Shown here in pieces: positions 24,247 to 30,497 of a stretch of DNA of 42,672 bases. A program made the position numbers and the translations under genes. Source of the stretch: a virus; the IMG/VR virus record IMGVR_UViG_3300045996_000537, positions 1-42,672 of that record. The stretch is one strand, 5' to 3'. Each line of letters begins with the position of its first letter. The stretch's first letter is position 1. The notes below the pieces were generated by a model. The model did no database searches, was not told where the DNA came from, and saw only the letters and a list, made by a program, of their open reading frames with translations.

Positions 24247-24740
24247 GACGCCCTCACCACCAGCGACACGCCGCCGTTATCCAGCATCGCGCCGTCAACC
24301 GTCTCGCCGACCTTGAGAAGCTGGAGAACGCGAGCCTTGGATAGCGTCCGCACTTGCTTCGTCTCGTAGACGCTATCCGGCAGTTTGCTTTCGTCGGTGA
24401 TGACGGCGCTCGGCGGATTGGTCCGCAGATAGAGCGTTGCTTCCGGCAACTCCACCTTCGGCAAATCAGCAGCCTGCATCAGCGAGAAGATCACGTTGCG
24501 CAGCGAGACTTGGCGATCCTCGATGCGCTTCCGACGATCCTGCATCGTCTTGATGCGATCCGTGATGGCAGAAGCCATGGACTCGCTATCGCGCATGCGA
24601 TCAAGCAGGACGGCCAGCGCCTCGTTAAGATCGGTCGATCCCGCAAGCATGTCCTCGCGGAGAACTTCGTCCTCTGCCAGTTCTGGGTATTGCAGCAGCA
24701 GATTGTGGATCTGTTGTTTGATCATCCGAGCGTCAAGCAT
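24243..24740 (-). CDS. Gp157 family protein
   Basis: 165 aa. The layout matches siphovirus Gp157: N-terminal helices (MIKQQIHNLLLQYPELAEDE, LNEALAVLLDRMRDSESMAS), KTMQDRRKRIEDRQVSLRNV, then the beta segment LPEATLYLRTNPPSAVITDE. The family is linked to host-phage resistance in some systems but its biochemical role is unsettled. It lies just upstream of Rad52 in an ATGA-overlapping arrangement and so is probably part of replication/recombination. Confidence 0.8.
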   Translation of the reverse strand: MLDARMIKQQIHNLLLQYPELAEDEVLREDMLAGSTDLNEALAVLLDRMRDSESMASAITDRIKTMQDRRKRIEDRQVSLRNVIFSLMQAADLPKVELPEATLYLRTNPPSAVITDESKLPDSVYETKQVRTLSKARVLQLLKVGETVDGAMLDNGGVSLVVRAS

Positions 24741-25050
24741 TGGTCTCCCCCTTTGCTACCTTGAGAACTTCTGCGGTCATGCCGCTGTCGTTGGTGCGGC
24801 GAATGCCGGTCTTTACGAGCGCGTGTGTGCGGATTAGCTCGGTGCAGCGAGGGCGAACGCTCAGCTTGTCGAGCCCGCATGCCTTTGCGGCTTCGTCCGC
24901 TGTGAGGCCATCAGGAGCCCGTAGGAACGCTATGAGCACGCGAGCGCGAAGATGCGCGGCAGTCGGCGCTATCTTCTCTGCGGCTTCCTGAGAGGTGCCG
25001 TGCGCTTTGAAACCGGGATCGCGCGGATAGCTGAAAAGATCGAAGCTCAT
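24733..25050 (-). CDS. Winged-helix-like DNA-binding protein
   Basis: 105 aa. [40 protein letters not shown] and [20 protein letters not shown] give helix-turn-helix with a following wing, as in small MarR-like domains used by phages in replication regions. It may regulate early genes or assist replication. It overlaps the Gp157 and GapR genes. Confidence 0.65.
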   Translation of the reverse strand: MSFDLFSYPRDPGFKAHGTSQEAAEKIAPTAAHLRARVLIAFLRAPDGLTADEAAKACGLDKLSVRPRCTELIRTHALVKTGIRRTNDSGMTAEVLKVAKGETNA

Positions 25051-25340
25051 CGGCGCACCGATGCCAGCGCCGCCTCTCCGAGCGGAGTATCGGCCAGCAT
25101 GCCGAGTGCAGCCATGTATGTTTCGAGGATGGCTTCGTGCTCTTTGCGTTCGTCTGCGTCCTGTTTCCGCAGGCGGACCACAGCGCGCAGCGCCTTCACG
25201 TCATAGCCATTCGATTTTGCTTCGGCGTAGACATCCTTGATGTCGTCAGCGATGGTTTTCTTTTCTTCCTCAAGCCGCTCGACGCGCTCGATGAAGGCTC
25301 GCAGATGATCTTTCGCGACCTTGCTGTTGTGTCCGATCAT
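25047..25340 (-). CDS. GapR-like (DUF2312) DNA-binding protein
   Basis: 97 aa. The whole protein matches the family: [60 protein letters not shown]. In Caulobacter, GapR binds overtwisted DNA ahead of forks as a clamp and supports replication. A phage copy may manage supercoiling of its own replicating DNA or displace host GapR. The family is alphaproteobacterial, which supports that host group. Confidence 0.85.
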   Translation of the reverse strand: MIGHNSKVAKDHLRAFIERVERLEEEKKTIADDIKDVYAEAKSNGYDVKALRAVVRLRKQDADERKEHEAILETYMAALGMLADTPLGEAALASVRR

Positions 25341-25715
25341 TCAACCCTCCCCATCTTCCGCGCGAACCAGAGCCTCAGCCGCGCGAACAGCAGCGTGATC
25401 ATCCCCGGCGATTTTTTTGGTAATTTCGATGTCATGTTGCAGCCGCCTTAGCTGACGTTCGCGCTCGGCCTCCCAAGCGCATTTGATCTTGAGAAAAAGC
25501 CCGATGCCGATGTCTTTGAAGCGGTCGCGACGATAGCGAAGGCTCCACTGCGCCCAGTAATCAACGCCGTATTCGCGTTCGATTGAGCGCATTGAATTTT
25601 CCAGGTCGCCCGGTCCACGCGAGCGCATCTGCGCAAGGTCGCGAGTCCACTTGGCGGCTTGATCTACGAAGGCTGCGTCGGACATTTTTCTACTCGTCAA
25701 CCAGGATTTGAACAT
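25341..25715 (-). CDS. 124-aa helical protein, unknown
   Basis: The likely start is ATG 25715 (MFKSWLTSRK), with TGAGG 8 nt upstream; 25736 or 25685 are alternatives. It is mainly helical and rich in Arg and Trp: AAFVDQAAKWTRDLAQMRSR, YGVDYWAQWSLRYRRDRFKD. The stop is followed immediately by the GapR start. No domain recognised. The 138 bases upstream (25716-25853) hold no gene I can support. Confidence 0.55.
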   Translation of the reverse strand: MFKSWLTSRKMSDAAFVDQAAKWTRDLAQMRSRGPGDLENSMRSIEREYGVDYWAQWSLRYRRDRFKDIGIGLFLKIKCAWEAERERQLRRLQHDIEITKKIAGDDHAAVRAAEALVRAEDGEG

Positions 25716-25853
25716 CTGCAAAACCTCATGATGCATGGTGCTTTCATGAGGACGACAGACGAGGACACAGACGAAACTTGGCAGTCAGTCGGTGCGGTTG
25801 TGCGCACCGTAGTTTCCGGGATGGTGCCTTGCAGGGCATTCCCCGATGTGGAG

Positions 25854-26039
25854 TCACCGACGCTTGATGGCGTTAAAGACTGCGAACAAATGCGAGATGC
25901 CCAAAGCGATGACGGTGCCGACGCAGAACAAGGCGAACGAGGTAAACACCGCGCTTGGAACGCCACCCCAGACGATCCAATTGAGCGCCATGCAAAGGCC
26001 GCCCAAGAGGTACGAACCCCAATTCAATTGCATGCTCAT
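25854..26039 (-). CDS. 61-aa two-pass membrane protein
   Basis: Two hydrophobic stretches, SYLLGGLCMALNWIVWGGV and VFTSFALFCVGTVIALGISH, separated by a short turn, and a basic end (NAIKRR). ATG 26039 overlaps the stop of the gene above (ATGA). Small early phage membrane proteins often inhibit host functions or exclude other phages, but nothing here decides this. Confidence 0.6.
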   Translation of the reverse strand: MSMQLNWGSYLLGGLCMALNWIVWGGVPSAVFTSFALFCVGTVIALGISHLFAVFNAIKRR

Positions 26040-26209
26040 CTTCCGCCCCGAGGTTGAGTAGGCAGCGCCGACCGATCCATCGCCCCCGCGTCGGTCGGCG
26101 CGATTATCGAAGCGACCGCGCCAGCAAGCGGAGAGAACACTTGCTGGCGCGGCGCCCGGTCCGCTGCGTGGTAGGGCTTGGGGGAAAGCAGCGACGCGGC
26201 GAATTTCAT
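26036..26209 (-). CDS. 57-aa protein over two strong inverted repeats
   Basis: ATG 26209 directly follows the stop of the gene above (TAAATG), and the stop overlaps the next ATG (ATGA). The product starts MKFAASLLSPKPYHAADRAP, is rich in Ala, Pro and Arg, and has no recognised domain. Its coding DNA contains two perfect stem-forming repeats (26065-26101 and 26116-26152). The tight junctions argue that it is translated. Confidence 0.5.
   Translation of the reverse strand: MKFAASLLSPKPYHAADRAPRQQVFSPLAGAVASIIAPTDAGAMDRSALPTQPRGGR
26065..26152. repeat. Two adjacent perfect inverted repeats
   Basis: GCGCCGACCGA (26065-26075) pairs with TCGGTCGGCGC (26091-26101), loop 15. A 13-bp arm starting CCGCGCCAGC (26116-26128) pairs with 26140-26152, loop 11. 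No T run follows either, so they are not terminators. They could be protein sites or an mRNA structure inside the small gene. Confidence 0.6.
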
Positions 26210-26371
26210 TTACTCAACGATCTCGTAGCCGACGCTGAGAAACATGATCTTCAGATCGCTTCGGTCTTTGTCGGTGAGCTGCTTCACTTCCGCCAAAAAC
26301 TCACCAAGCGACTGGTTGGGCAGAAAGCCGAAATAGTCCTTGCATGCCGCAACAAATTTCAACTGCTTCAT
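26210..26371 (-). CDS. 53-aa small early protein
   Basis: ATG 26371, preceded by AAGGAG, encodes MKQLKFVAACKDYFGFLPNQ then SLGEFLAEVKQLTDKDRSDL. The pattern (K.LKF..ACKDYFG, LGEF..E.K.LTD.D) is one I associate with small phage and prophage proteins of rhizobia. Its role is unknown. Longer in-frame readings precede the ribosome site and are not used. Confidence 0.7.
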   Translation of the reverse strand: MKQLKFVAACKDYFGFLPNQSLGEFLAEVKQLTDKDRSDLKIMFLSVGYEIVE

Positions 26372-26405
26372 CGGTAGTTCTCCTTGCTGGAAAGGATGGA
26401 GGCCA

Positions 26406-26522
26406 TCAGAGCTTCCACGAGTTGCGCTCCTCGGCATCGAGGCTCATCACCCACGCGTAGACGCCGACCGAAATCGAAAGCGTGATGGCGATGCAGATGA
26501 TGGCGGACTGGAATGTCGTCAT
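26406..26522 (-). CDS. 38-aa single-pass membrane protein
   Basis: ATG 26522 overlaps the stop of the 27316 gene (ATGA). The product, MTTFQSAIICIAITLSISVG then VYAWVMSLDAEERNSWKL, has one clear membrane helix and a charged tail. Below usual ORF length cut-offs but supported by coupling. Confidence 0.55.
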   Translation of the reverse strand: MTTFQSAIICIAITLSISVGVYAWVMSLDAEERNSWKL

Positions 26523-27316
26523 GCGCGTACCTGTGGCGAGGCCGTTAGGTACGCGGCGTGCGCTAATTCCGGCGTCTCGAACAAGCCGAGACGGCGATTA
26601 ACACCGTTAAACATGCGCTGAGCGAGGAAGCGCTGACCATGAGGTCTGACCCCCATCGGCAAGTCGTGAACCTTGCCCTTCCGTTGCGAATTATTCTCGC
26701 GGGCCGGGGCAATGAACACGTTGCCACGAGCATATGGCCCCTCGTCGTCAACTCTGCACATGACGAAGCCTTGGCCCCTGCCGCGCTCAGCCCATCGCCC
26801 AGATTGCTCCCAAATGTCCCACCACTCGCCGAGTGTGAGTTGCCATCCAATTTTTCGCTTCTGGGCGTTCTTTTTCTGACTTGCAAAAGCGTGCGTTGGA
26901 CGAGTGCCGCCATCGCGTCCGGTTGCCAAGAGCTTGCGATAGGTGGCGCGCGAGCAGCCCCATTTGCTGTAGCAGTCGAGGTCACGCTTACGAGCCCGAG
27001 CATCTTTCGCGATCTGAGATCGGCGCTTTACGCCCCCGTCCTTCGCAGAAAGCCCGTACTCTTTCAGAACCTGCTGGATGCGTTGCCGAGTAACCCCATA
27101 CTGCTCGCCAATTTGTTCGAGCGTGTACCCGTTGCGATACAGCGCCTCCATCTGCGAGGCGCGGCTCTCTCCGCCCCAAGATGGGCGCTTGAACTTAATC
27201 CCCGCTGCACGCGCAGTCTTGTTGACCACTTGGTACGAGAGCCCAAGCTCGACTGCGGTCTCCCAACAAGTAAGACCCCGCGCAACATATGCGCTGATGA
27301 TCTCAGTGCGCGTCAC
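26519..27316 (-). CDS. HTH protein with HNH-like and AP2-like segments (homing-endonuclease-like)
   Basis: 265 aa. Three parts are visible. Residues about 1-100 hold helix-turn-helix repeats (LTCWETAVELGLSYQVVNKT and YTLEQIGEQYGVTRQRIQQV). Residues about 165-215 resemble HNH-family text (CRVDDEGPYARGNVFIAPAR then ENNSQRK). Residues about 230-260 look like an AP2-type DNA-binding strand set (FNGVNRRLGLFETPELAHAA). AP2 plus HNH is a known homing-nuclease pairing; the HTH front half is less usual. It sits second in the leftward operon, so it may be an early regulator or a mobile gene. Confidence 0.65.
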   Translation of the reverse strand: MTRTEIISAYVARGLTCWETAVELGLSYQVVNKTARAAGIKFKRPSWGGESRASQMEALYRNGYTLEQIGEQYGVTRQRIQQVLKEYGLSAKDGGVKRRSQIAKDARARKRDLDCYSKWGCSRATYRKLLATGRDGGTRPTHAFASQKKNAQKRKIGWQLTLGEWWDIWEQSGRWAERGRGQGFVMCRVDDEGPYARGNVFIAPARENNSQRKGKVHDLPMGVRPHGQRFLAQRMFNGVNRRLGLFETPELAHAAYLTASPQVRA

Positions 27317-27537
27317 GACGCCACCTGCTCTGGCTCGACCATGCGCCAGAGCGCAGCCGGGGCCGTCTTGCCCTTCTCAGCGAGCGCGTTGCGGATGATC
27401 AGATACGTGGTGGCGGGGAAGTCGCCCGACGCGCGCCAGTTGCGGACGGCGGGGGAAGTGCGACCAACGAGCTGCGCGACAATGGAAGCGCCACCCAACT
27501 CGTCAATCACTTCGGCTGCTGTTTGAAGTTCGACCAT
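27313..27537 (-). CDS. Cro/YdaS-like regulator, first gene of the leftward operon
   Basis: 74 aa. The helix-turn-helix lies at about residues 14-45: ELGGASIVAQLVGRTSPAVR then NWRASGDFPATTYLIIRNAL, the layout of Cro-like proteins. It faces the repressor gene at 27602 across an operator palindrome and a leftward promoter whose spacer contains that palindrome. The predicted start of transcription coincides with the ATG, so the message may be leaderless. Likely role: the lytic-side switch protein. Confidence 0.75.
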   Translation of the reverse strand: MVELQTAAEVIDELGGASIVAQLVGRTSPAVRNWRASGDFPATTYLIIRNALAEKGKTAPAALWRMVEPEQVAS

Positions 27538-27542
27538 GCCCC

Positions 27543-27571
27543 CTTATAGCGTCAAATTCCTTGACGCGCAA
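27543..27571 (-). promoter_or_regulatory. Leftward early promoter with operator in its spacer
   Basis: On the minus strand: -35 TTGCGC (27571-27566), 17-nt spacer, -10 TATAAG (27548-27543). The spacer lies inside the palindrome 27549-27567, so a bound regulator would block polymerase. Five bases separate the -10 from the ATG of the Cro-like gene. Confidence 0.6.
27549..27567. promoter_or_regulatory. Operator palindrome between divergent regulators
   Basis: GCGTCAA ATTCC TTGACGC is a perfect 7+5+7 inverted repeat. Its core CGTCAA-N5-TTGACG is repeated at 28207-28223 and in weaker form at 28175-28193. Site of a phage repressor, inferred. Confidence 0.7.
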
Positions 27572-27601
27572 GGGGTGTCAATTTTCATTGCTCACACTTT
27601 T

Positions 27602-27946
27602 ATGGATTCGAAGGCATTTTTGCGCCGCATGGAAGCGAAGAGAGACCCACTCGGTAGTGACGGCGCCGTAGCGCAGCGGGTTCGCCTGTTGCGGGCGGCA
27701 ATGGGGTATGGTGAGGTTGCCGCATTCGCCCGTTATCTCGGCGTCGAGCGCCCCCGGCTTGCCAATGTGGAAAACGGGCTTCCCCTAGGGATCGCGCTTG
27801 CTAGGCGCATCCGCGACCGCACCGGGGCGAGCCTCGATTGGTTATATGAAGGCGACGCCTCGCGCCTTGAACACGAATTGCGTGTGAAGGTGTTTCAGGC
27901 CGAGGACGGCGGCGGCGCCCGGAAGGGCAAGACCGCGAAGTCCTGA
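27602..27946 (+). CDS. XRE-family repressor-like protein (CI position)
   Basis: 114 aa from ATG 27602 (MDSKAFLRRMEAKRDP); ATG 27629 is also possible and neither has a clear ribosome site. The HTH is at about residues 22-75: AVAQRVRLLRAAMGYGEVAA, FARYLGVERPRLANVENGLP, followed by RRIRDRTGASLDWLYEGDAS, the typical end of short XRE domains. There is no C-terminal peptidase domain, so RecA-driven self-cleavage is not expected. It is the best candidate to bind the CGTCAA-N5-TTGACG sites and keep lysogeny. Confidence 0.75.
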   Translation: MDSKAFLRRMEAKRDPLGSDGAVAQRVRLLRAAMGYGEVAAFARYLGVERPRLANVENGLPLGIALARRIRDRTGASLDWLYEGDASRLEHELRVKVFQAEDGGGARKGKTAKS

Positions 27947-28098
27947 CTATCATCGGCCCGCTCGTACCACTTGGCTGCGACAAACTGACTCAGCAGTATT
28001 TGCGCATAGCGTAGGACCGCCTGTGCCTCTTCTGGGTCATCCGGCAGGCTTGCCACCACTTGAATGGCCATTCGGCGCTGAAAAGCGTCGTTCGGCAT
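27895..28098 (-). CDS. 67-aa protein convergent with the repressor gene
   Basis: ATG 28098 has a strong ribosome site (GGAGGGG 6 nt upstream) and a candidate promoter at 28153-28181. The product is helical: MPNDAFQRRMAIQVVASLPD then DPEEAQAVLRYAQILLSQFV. Its last 52 bases overlap the end of the repressor gene on the other strand, so transcription could interfere with the repressor. Function unknown; a switch-related role is a guess from place. Confidence 0.6.
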   Translation of the reverse strand: MPNDAFQRRMAIQVVASLPDDPEEAQAVLRYAQILLSQFVAAKWYERADDSQDFAVLPFRAPPPSSA

Positions 28099-28152
28099 CG
28101 GTACCCCTCCGTGCTCTTTATTAACGCTTGACTATGACAGCACTTTTTACCC

Positions 28153-28181
28153 CTTTTAAAGTGCAATCGAGCTAGCGTCAA
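28153..28181 (-). promoter_or_regulatory. Candidate leftward promoter for the 28098 gene
   Basis: On the minus strand: -35 TTGACG (28181-28176), 17-nt spacer, -10 TAAAAG (28158-28153). The -35 is one half of the imperfect operator at 28175-28193, so the same regulator would control it. Confidence 0.45.
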
Positions 28182-28193
28182 AATATTTTGCGC
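28175..28193. promoter_or_regulatory. Imperfect operator copy
   Basis: GCGTCAA AATAT TTTGCGC matches the 27549 operator in the left arm and 5 of 7 bases in the right arm. Its centre lies 31 bp (about three helical turns) from that of the site at 28207-28223. Confidence 0.5.
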
Positions 28194-28206
28194 TTGGCTA
28201 TTGCAT

Positions 28207-28223
28207 CGTCAAGAAATTTGACG
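28207..28223. promoter_or_regulatory. Operator palindrome before the rightward operon
   Basis: CGTCAA GAAAT TTGACG, a perfect 6+5+6 inverted repeat with the same arms as the 27549 site. Its right arm TTGACG could also serve as a rightward -35, but no good -10 follows at 16-18 nt. Confidence 0.65.
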
Positions 28224-28256
28224 TACGCTCCTCTCTATCAGATCGGGAGAGAGCAG

Positions 28257-28526
28257 ATGGCCGCAGAGCCCACCACCGCAGACTTGATCGCCTGGCTTGA
28301 GAAGCAACCGGCCGACGCGACCTATCATTACAGCGACCCGGAAGGATGTGTGCTCGCTCAATTTTTCCGCCAACATCATGACGACGAGACCATCACGGTT
28401 TATGGTTGGGGATATGGCCCGCCGGGAGTTAAGGATCGCTCGTACCCGCGATTTTGGGCAATCGCTGCCAACAAATATCCGATGGACTTTGGCGCCGCGC
28501 TCTCACGCCTTCGTGGGGCCGCGTGA
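28257..28526 (+). CDS. 89-aa protein, first gene of the rightward operon
   Basis: ATG 28257 has GGGAGAGAG upstream and follows the operator pair. Segments DLIAWLEKQPADATYHYSDP and EGCVLAQFFRQHH resemble small phage proteins with a 'YxYxDxxxCxLAQ' core; a shared YxY-type opening is also seen in the 29740 gene. Function unknown. A longer in-frame reading starts inside the operator region and lacks a ribosome site. Confidence 0.65.
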   Translation: MAAEPTTADLIAWLEKQPADATYHYSDPEGCVLAQFFRQHHDDETITVYGWGYGPPGVKDRSYPRFWAIAANKYPMDFGAALSRLRGAA

Positions 28527-28774
28527 TGCCCATCATCCTCGAATACGACGATCCCCGCGAGTTTCTGAACACGCTTGGCGATGTGCTCGCAAAGTACCGC
28601 CCCAAGGTGTGGACCACTGAAAGCCGCAAGGCCTACTCCGACGAAATGTTGGCTCATTACTCCCGGGTCAATTTCGAGGGCCAACATCGCTTGCAGGAAA
28701 AGCTCGCGCGGTGCGCTGGCCGTCCTTTCTCTCGTCTGGCGGATAGGCCGAAGGCTGATCGGAGGGCGGCATGA
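28526..28774 (+). CDS. 82-aa protein, unknown
   Basis: ATG 28526 overlaps the previous stop by one base (TGATG). MPIILEYDDPREFLNTLGDV then LAKYRPKVWTTESRKAYSDE is alpha/beta; the end is Arg/Ala-rich. No family recognised. Confidence 0.55.
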   Translation: MPIILEYDDPREFLNTLGDVLAKYRPKVWTTESRKAYSDEMLAHYSRVNFEGQHRLQEKLARCAGRPFSRLADRPKADRRAA

Positions 28775-28959
28775 GTGCCACCCACTGCGCCGCAAGCCTG
28801 GAAGAACTTGCGGATCACTTCGATTCAAACGCCGAGCTTGCTCGCGCTGCCGCCTCAAGGCACGCGACAGCAACCCGCAACATTCTTCGCCGTGAAGCCG
28901 CGACGTGGGAACGGGCAGCTCGCTTACTCCGCGACACGAAGTTGGAGCCAAGCGCATGA
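28771..28959 (+). CDS. 62-aa helical protein, unknown
   Basis: ATGA overlap with the previous gene. MSATHCAASLEELADHFDSN then AELARAAASRHATATRNILR is all helical, suggestive of a small coiled-coil protein. No function known. Confidence 0.5.
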   Translation: MSATHCAASLEELADHFDSNAELARAAASRHATATRNILRREAATWERAARLLRDTKLEPSA

Positions 28960-29195
28960 GCGCCCGCACTCAATCCTCCCTCCGCGAGCATGAGAAACAG
29001 ATGCTTTGCACCTACGCAGTCGCAGGCTTGATCTGCGCGCAACGGGGCATGCGCCTTGCGCTTAAGCGCATCCCATCAGGACAAATCAAAGAAGGCAAAG
29101 AGGCGATTGAAGCGGCGTTGTCGAGCGCTGATCGTGCGCTTGCCGACATGGATTCTGTAGCGCCGGGCGCGTCGAGCATGAGGGATTCCGCATGA
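28956..29195 (+). CDS. 79-aa helical protein, unknown
   Basis: ATG 28956 overlaps the previous stop (ATGA). MSARTQSSLREHEKQMLCTY then AVAGLICAQRGMRLALKRIP; the rest is helical (GKEAIEAALSSADRALADMD). No family recognised. Confidence 0.5.
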   Translation: MSARTQSSLREHEKQMLCTYAVAGLICAQRGMRLALKRIPSGQIKEGKEAIEAALSSADRALADMDSVAPGASSMRDSA

Positions 29196-29326
29196 CCAAA
29201 TCCGTCCGCGACATTCTGATTGAAGCGCGCAAGCTGATCGAGTGCCCTTGCGACCGAGATAAATGCATCGACCCGCATTGCGCGGCCGAAGGCATGTGCG
29301 TGCGGGAGGACAACGAAGATGACTGA
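29192..29326 (+). CDS. 44-aa Cys-rich mini-protein
   Basis: ATG 29192 overlaps the previous stop (ATGA), and the stop runs 8 bases into the next gene. The product MTKSVRDILIEARKLIECPC, then DRDKCIDPHCAAEGMC, has five Cys and one His in 20 residues, so a zinc-binding knuckle is likely. Too short for usual cut-offs. Confidence 0.55.
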   Translation: MTKSVRDILIEARKLIECPCDRDKCIDPHCAAEGMCVREDNEDD

Positions 29327-29666
29327 CACCTATCAGGCGATTTACGACGCCGTGCGCAGCAAGATTTGGGGCGGCGGTGATATCGGAGAAGTGGTCCGCG
29401 ACGTGACATCTGCGGCTTTCGATATAAGCCACCAACGGGCGACCATGCATCAAGAAATCTACACGGTCTCGCTGGAGTACCAGCGTCCTAGCGCTGTCTT
29501 TCGTCCTGCCATTTCCATTGACGGCAACATGTGGTGCGCGCTCTACGGTGACAACCTGCATGACGGAGTGGCTGGGTTCGGCGATACGCCAGACAAGGCA
29601 ATGCGCGAGTTCGACAAGGCTTGGCACGAGAAACTGAGCGTGCCGCCCCGCGCAGGTGCCGCATGA
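29319..29666 (+). CDS. 115-aa protein, unknown
   Basis: MTDTYQAIYDAVRSKIWGGG, DIGEVVRDVTSAAFDISHQR, then a beta part with RPAISIDGNMWCALYGDNLH and a helical GFGDTPDKAMREFDKAWHEK. The late part (a single strand-rich unit followed by 'D.P..A..EFD..W') is common among small phage proteins. No function can be assigned. The stop is coupled to the next ORF. Confidence 0.6.
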   Translation: MTDTYQAIYDAVRSKIWGGGDIGEVVRDVTSAAFDISHQRATMHQEIYTVSLEYQRPSAVFRPAISIDGNMWCALYGDNLHDGVAGFGDTPDKAMREFDKAWHEKLSVPPRAGAA

Positions 29667-29743
29667 CCCGCGAAGCTGGCCCCGTTCCAATTCTCTTAGT
29701 GCTCGCCCTTTTCATTGGCGCAATCTGGATGGTGACACCGTGA
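29663..29743 (+). CDS. 26-aa single-pass membrane mini-protein
   Basis: ATG 29663 overlaps the previous stop (ATGA), and its stop overlaps the next GTG. MTREAGPVPILLVLALFIGA then IWMVTP is almost entirely one membrane helix. Such short hydrophobic ORFs inside coupled operons are often real. Confidence 0.5.
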   Translation: MTREAGPVPILLVLALFIGAIWMVTP

Positions 29744-30114
29744 ACATAGACAAAATCAATCAGGCCATCCGTCTCGTGCGTGATGGTCTCGCGAGTGGCG
29801 ATTTGCCGATGCATAATTTCGATATGAACCATTGGACGTATTCGGCTGGTTCTCCAGAACAGGTGCACTGCGGGACGGTTGCCTGCATCGGTGGATGGGC
29901 ATGGCTAGCGCTGAAACACGCCGGTCTTGCGGCCGAGGCCGCCTACGTTGTCGGTAACGACAGCCAAGAACGCCCGAGATCAATGCTGCACCTTTTCCAT
30001 GTTTACCCCAAGCGCACCATCACCGCACAAGACGCCGTAGCGGCAATCGACAATTACCTGTCCGGATCGGATGATCCTTGGTTTGCGCCTCCCCCGCCAT
30101 CGGGTGCCGCATGA
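29740..30114 (+). CDS. 124-aa protein with CGTVACIGGW motif
   Basis: GTG start at 29740 (GTGA overlap). VNIDKINQAIRLVRDGLASG is helical; VHCGTVACIGGWAWLALKHA has the Cys-Gly-Thr-x-Ala-Cys-Ile-x-Gly motif of a phage family of unknown function. The N-terminal MHNFDMNHWTYSAGS fits the same group. Late helices carry TAQDAVAAIDNYLSG. Confidence 0.6.
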   Translation: MNIDKINQAIRLVRDGLASGDLPMHNFDMNHWTYSAGSPEQVHCGTVACIGGWAWLALKHAGLAAEAAYVVGNDSQERPRSMLHLFHVYPKRTITAQDAVAAIDNYLSGSDDPWFAPPPPSGAA

Positions 30115-30497
30115 CGAATCCCACTGACGACTTCTCCGCAGCGTCGAGCGCGGACAGCGGGATGGGGTTCACGCCGTGGTCGCCGAAGCATGAGGTGCTG
30201 GAGGCAAGCGCGCATGCTCAACAGAAATGGTGCGAAGGGGTCGTGGTCGGCGATGCGACCAGCAACGAGCTGGTGTGTTTAGCTTTTGGTTACAGCCCCG
30301 AAGGTTGTCACAAGCGCGCTTTGCAGATTGCCGCATTGCCCGAGTTGATAGCAGCGCTGTCGCGTGCTGATCAGTTCATCACCAACGGCATCGAGCTTGG
30401 ATATATCCGAATGCCTGATGCCGACACCCCGGACTCCGCGCACCATACGCCGGGGATTGTCCGCGCTGCCCTCGAACGCGCGCGGGGTGGGAAATGA
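30111..30497 (+). CDS. 128-aa protein, unknown
   Basis: ATG 30111 overlaps the previous stop. The N-terminal 35 residues are low complexity. SNELVCLAFGYSPEGCHKRA, LQIAALPELIAALSRADQFI and TPGIVRAALERARGG form helices. The 13 bases across this start are identical to those across the 29663 start. Confidence 0.55.
   Translation: MTNPTDDFSAASSADSGMGFTPWSPKHEVLEASAHAQQKWCEGVVVGDATSNELVCLAFGYSPEGCHKRALQIAALPELIAALSRADQFITNGIELGYIRMPDADTPDSAHHTPGIVRAALERARGGK

Noticed and set aside
26040-26209. Structured non-coding RNA between small genes
   Set aside because: The interval is fully covered by a 57-codon ORF with tight junctions to both neighbours; the inverted repeats are kept as a separate observation.
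27577-27582. Minus-strand TTGACA as the -35 of the Cro-like gene promoter
   Set aside because: The TATAAG -10 is 27 nt away and no other -10 fits at 16-18 nt; TTGCGC at 17 nt fits better.
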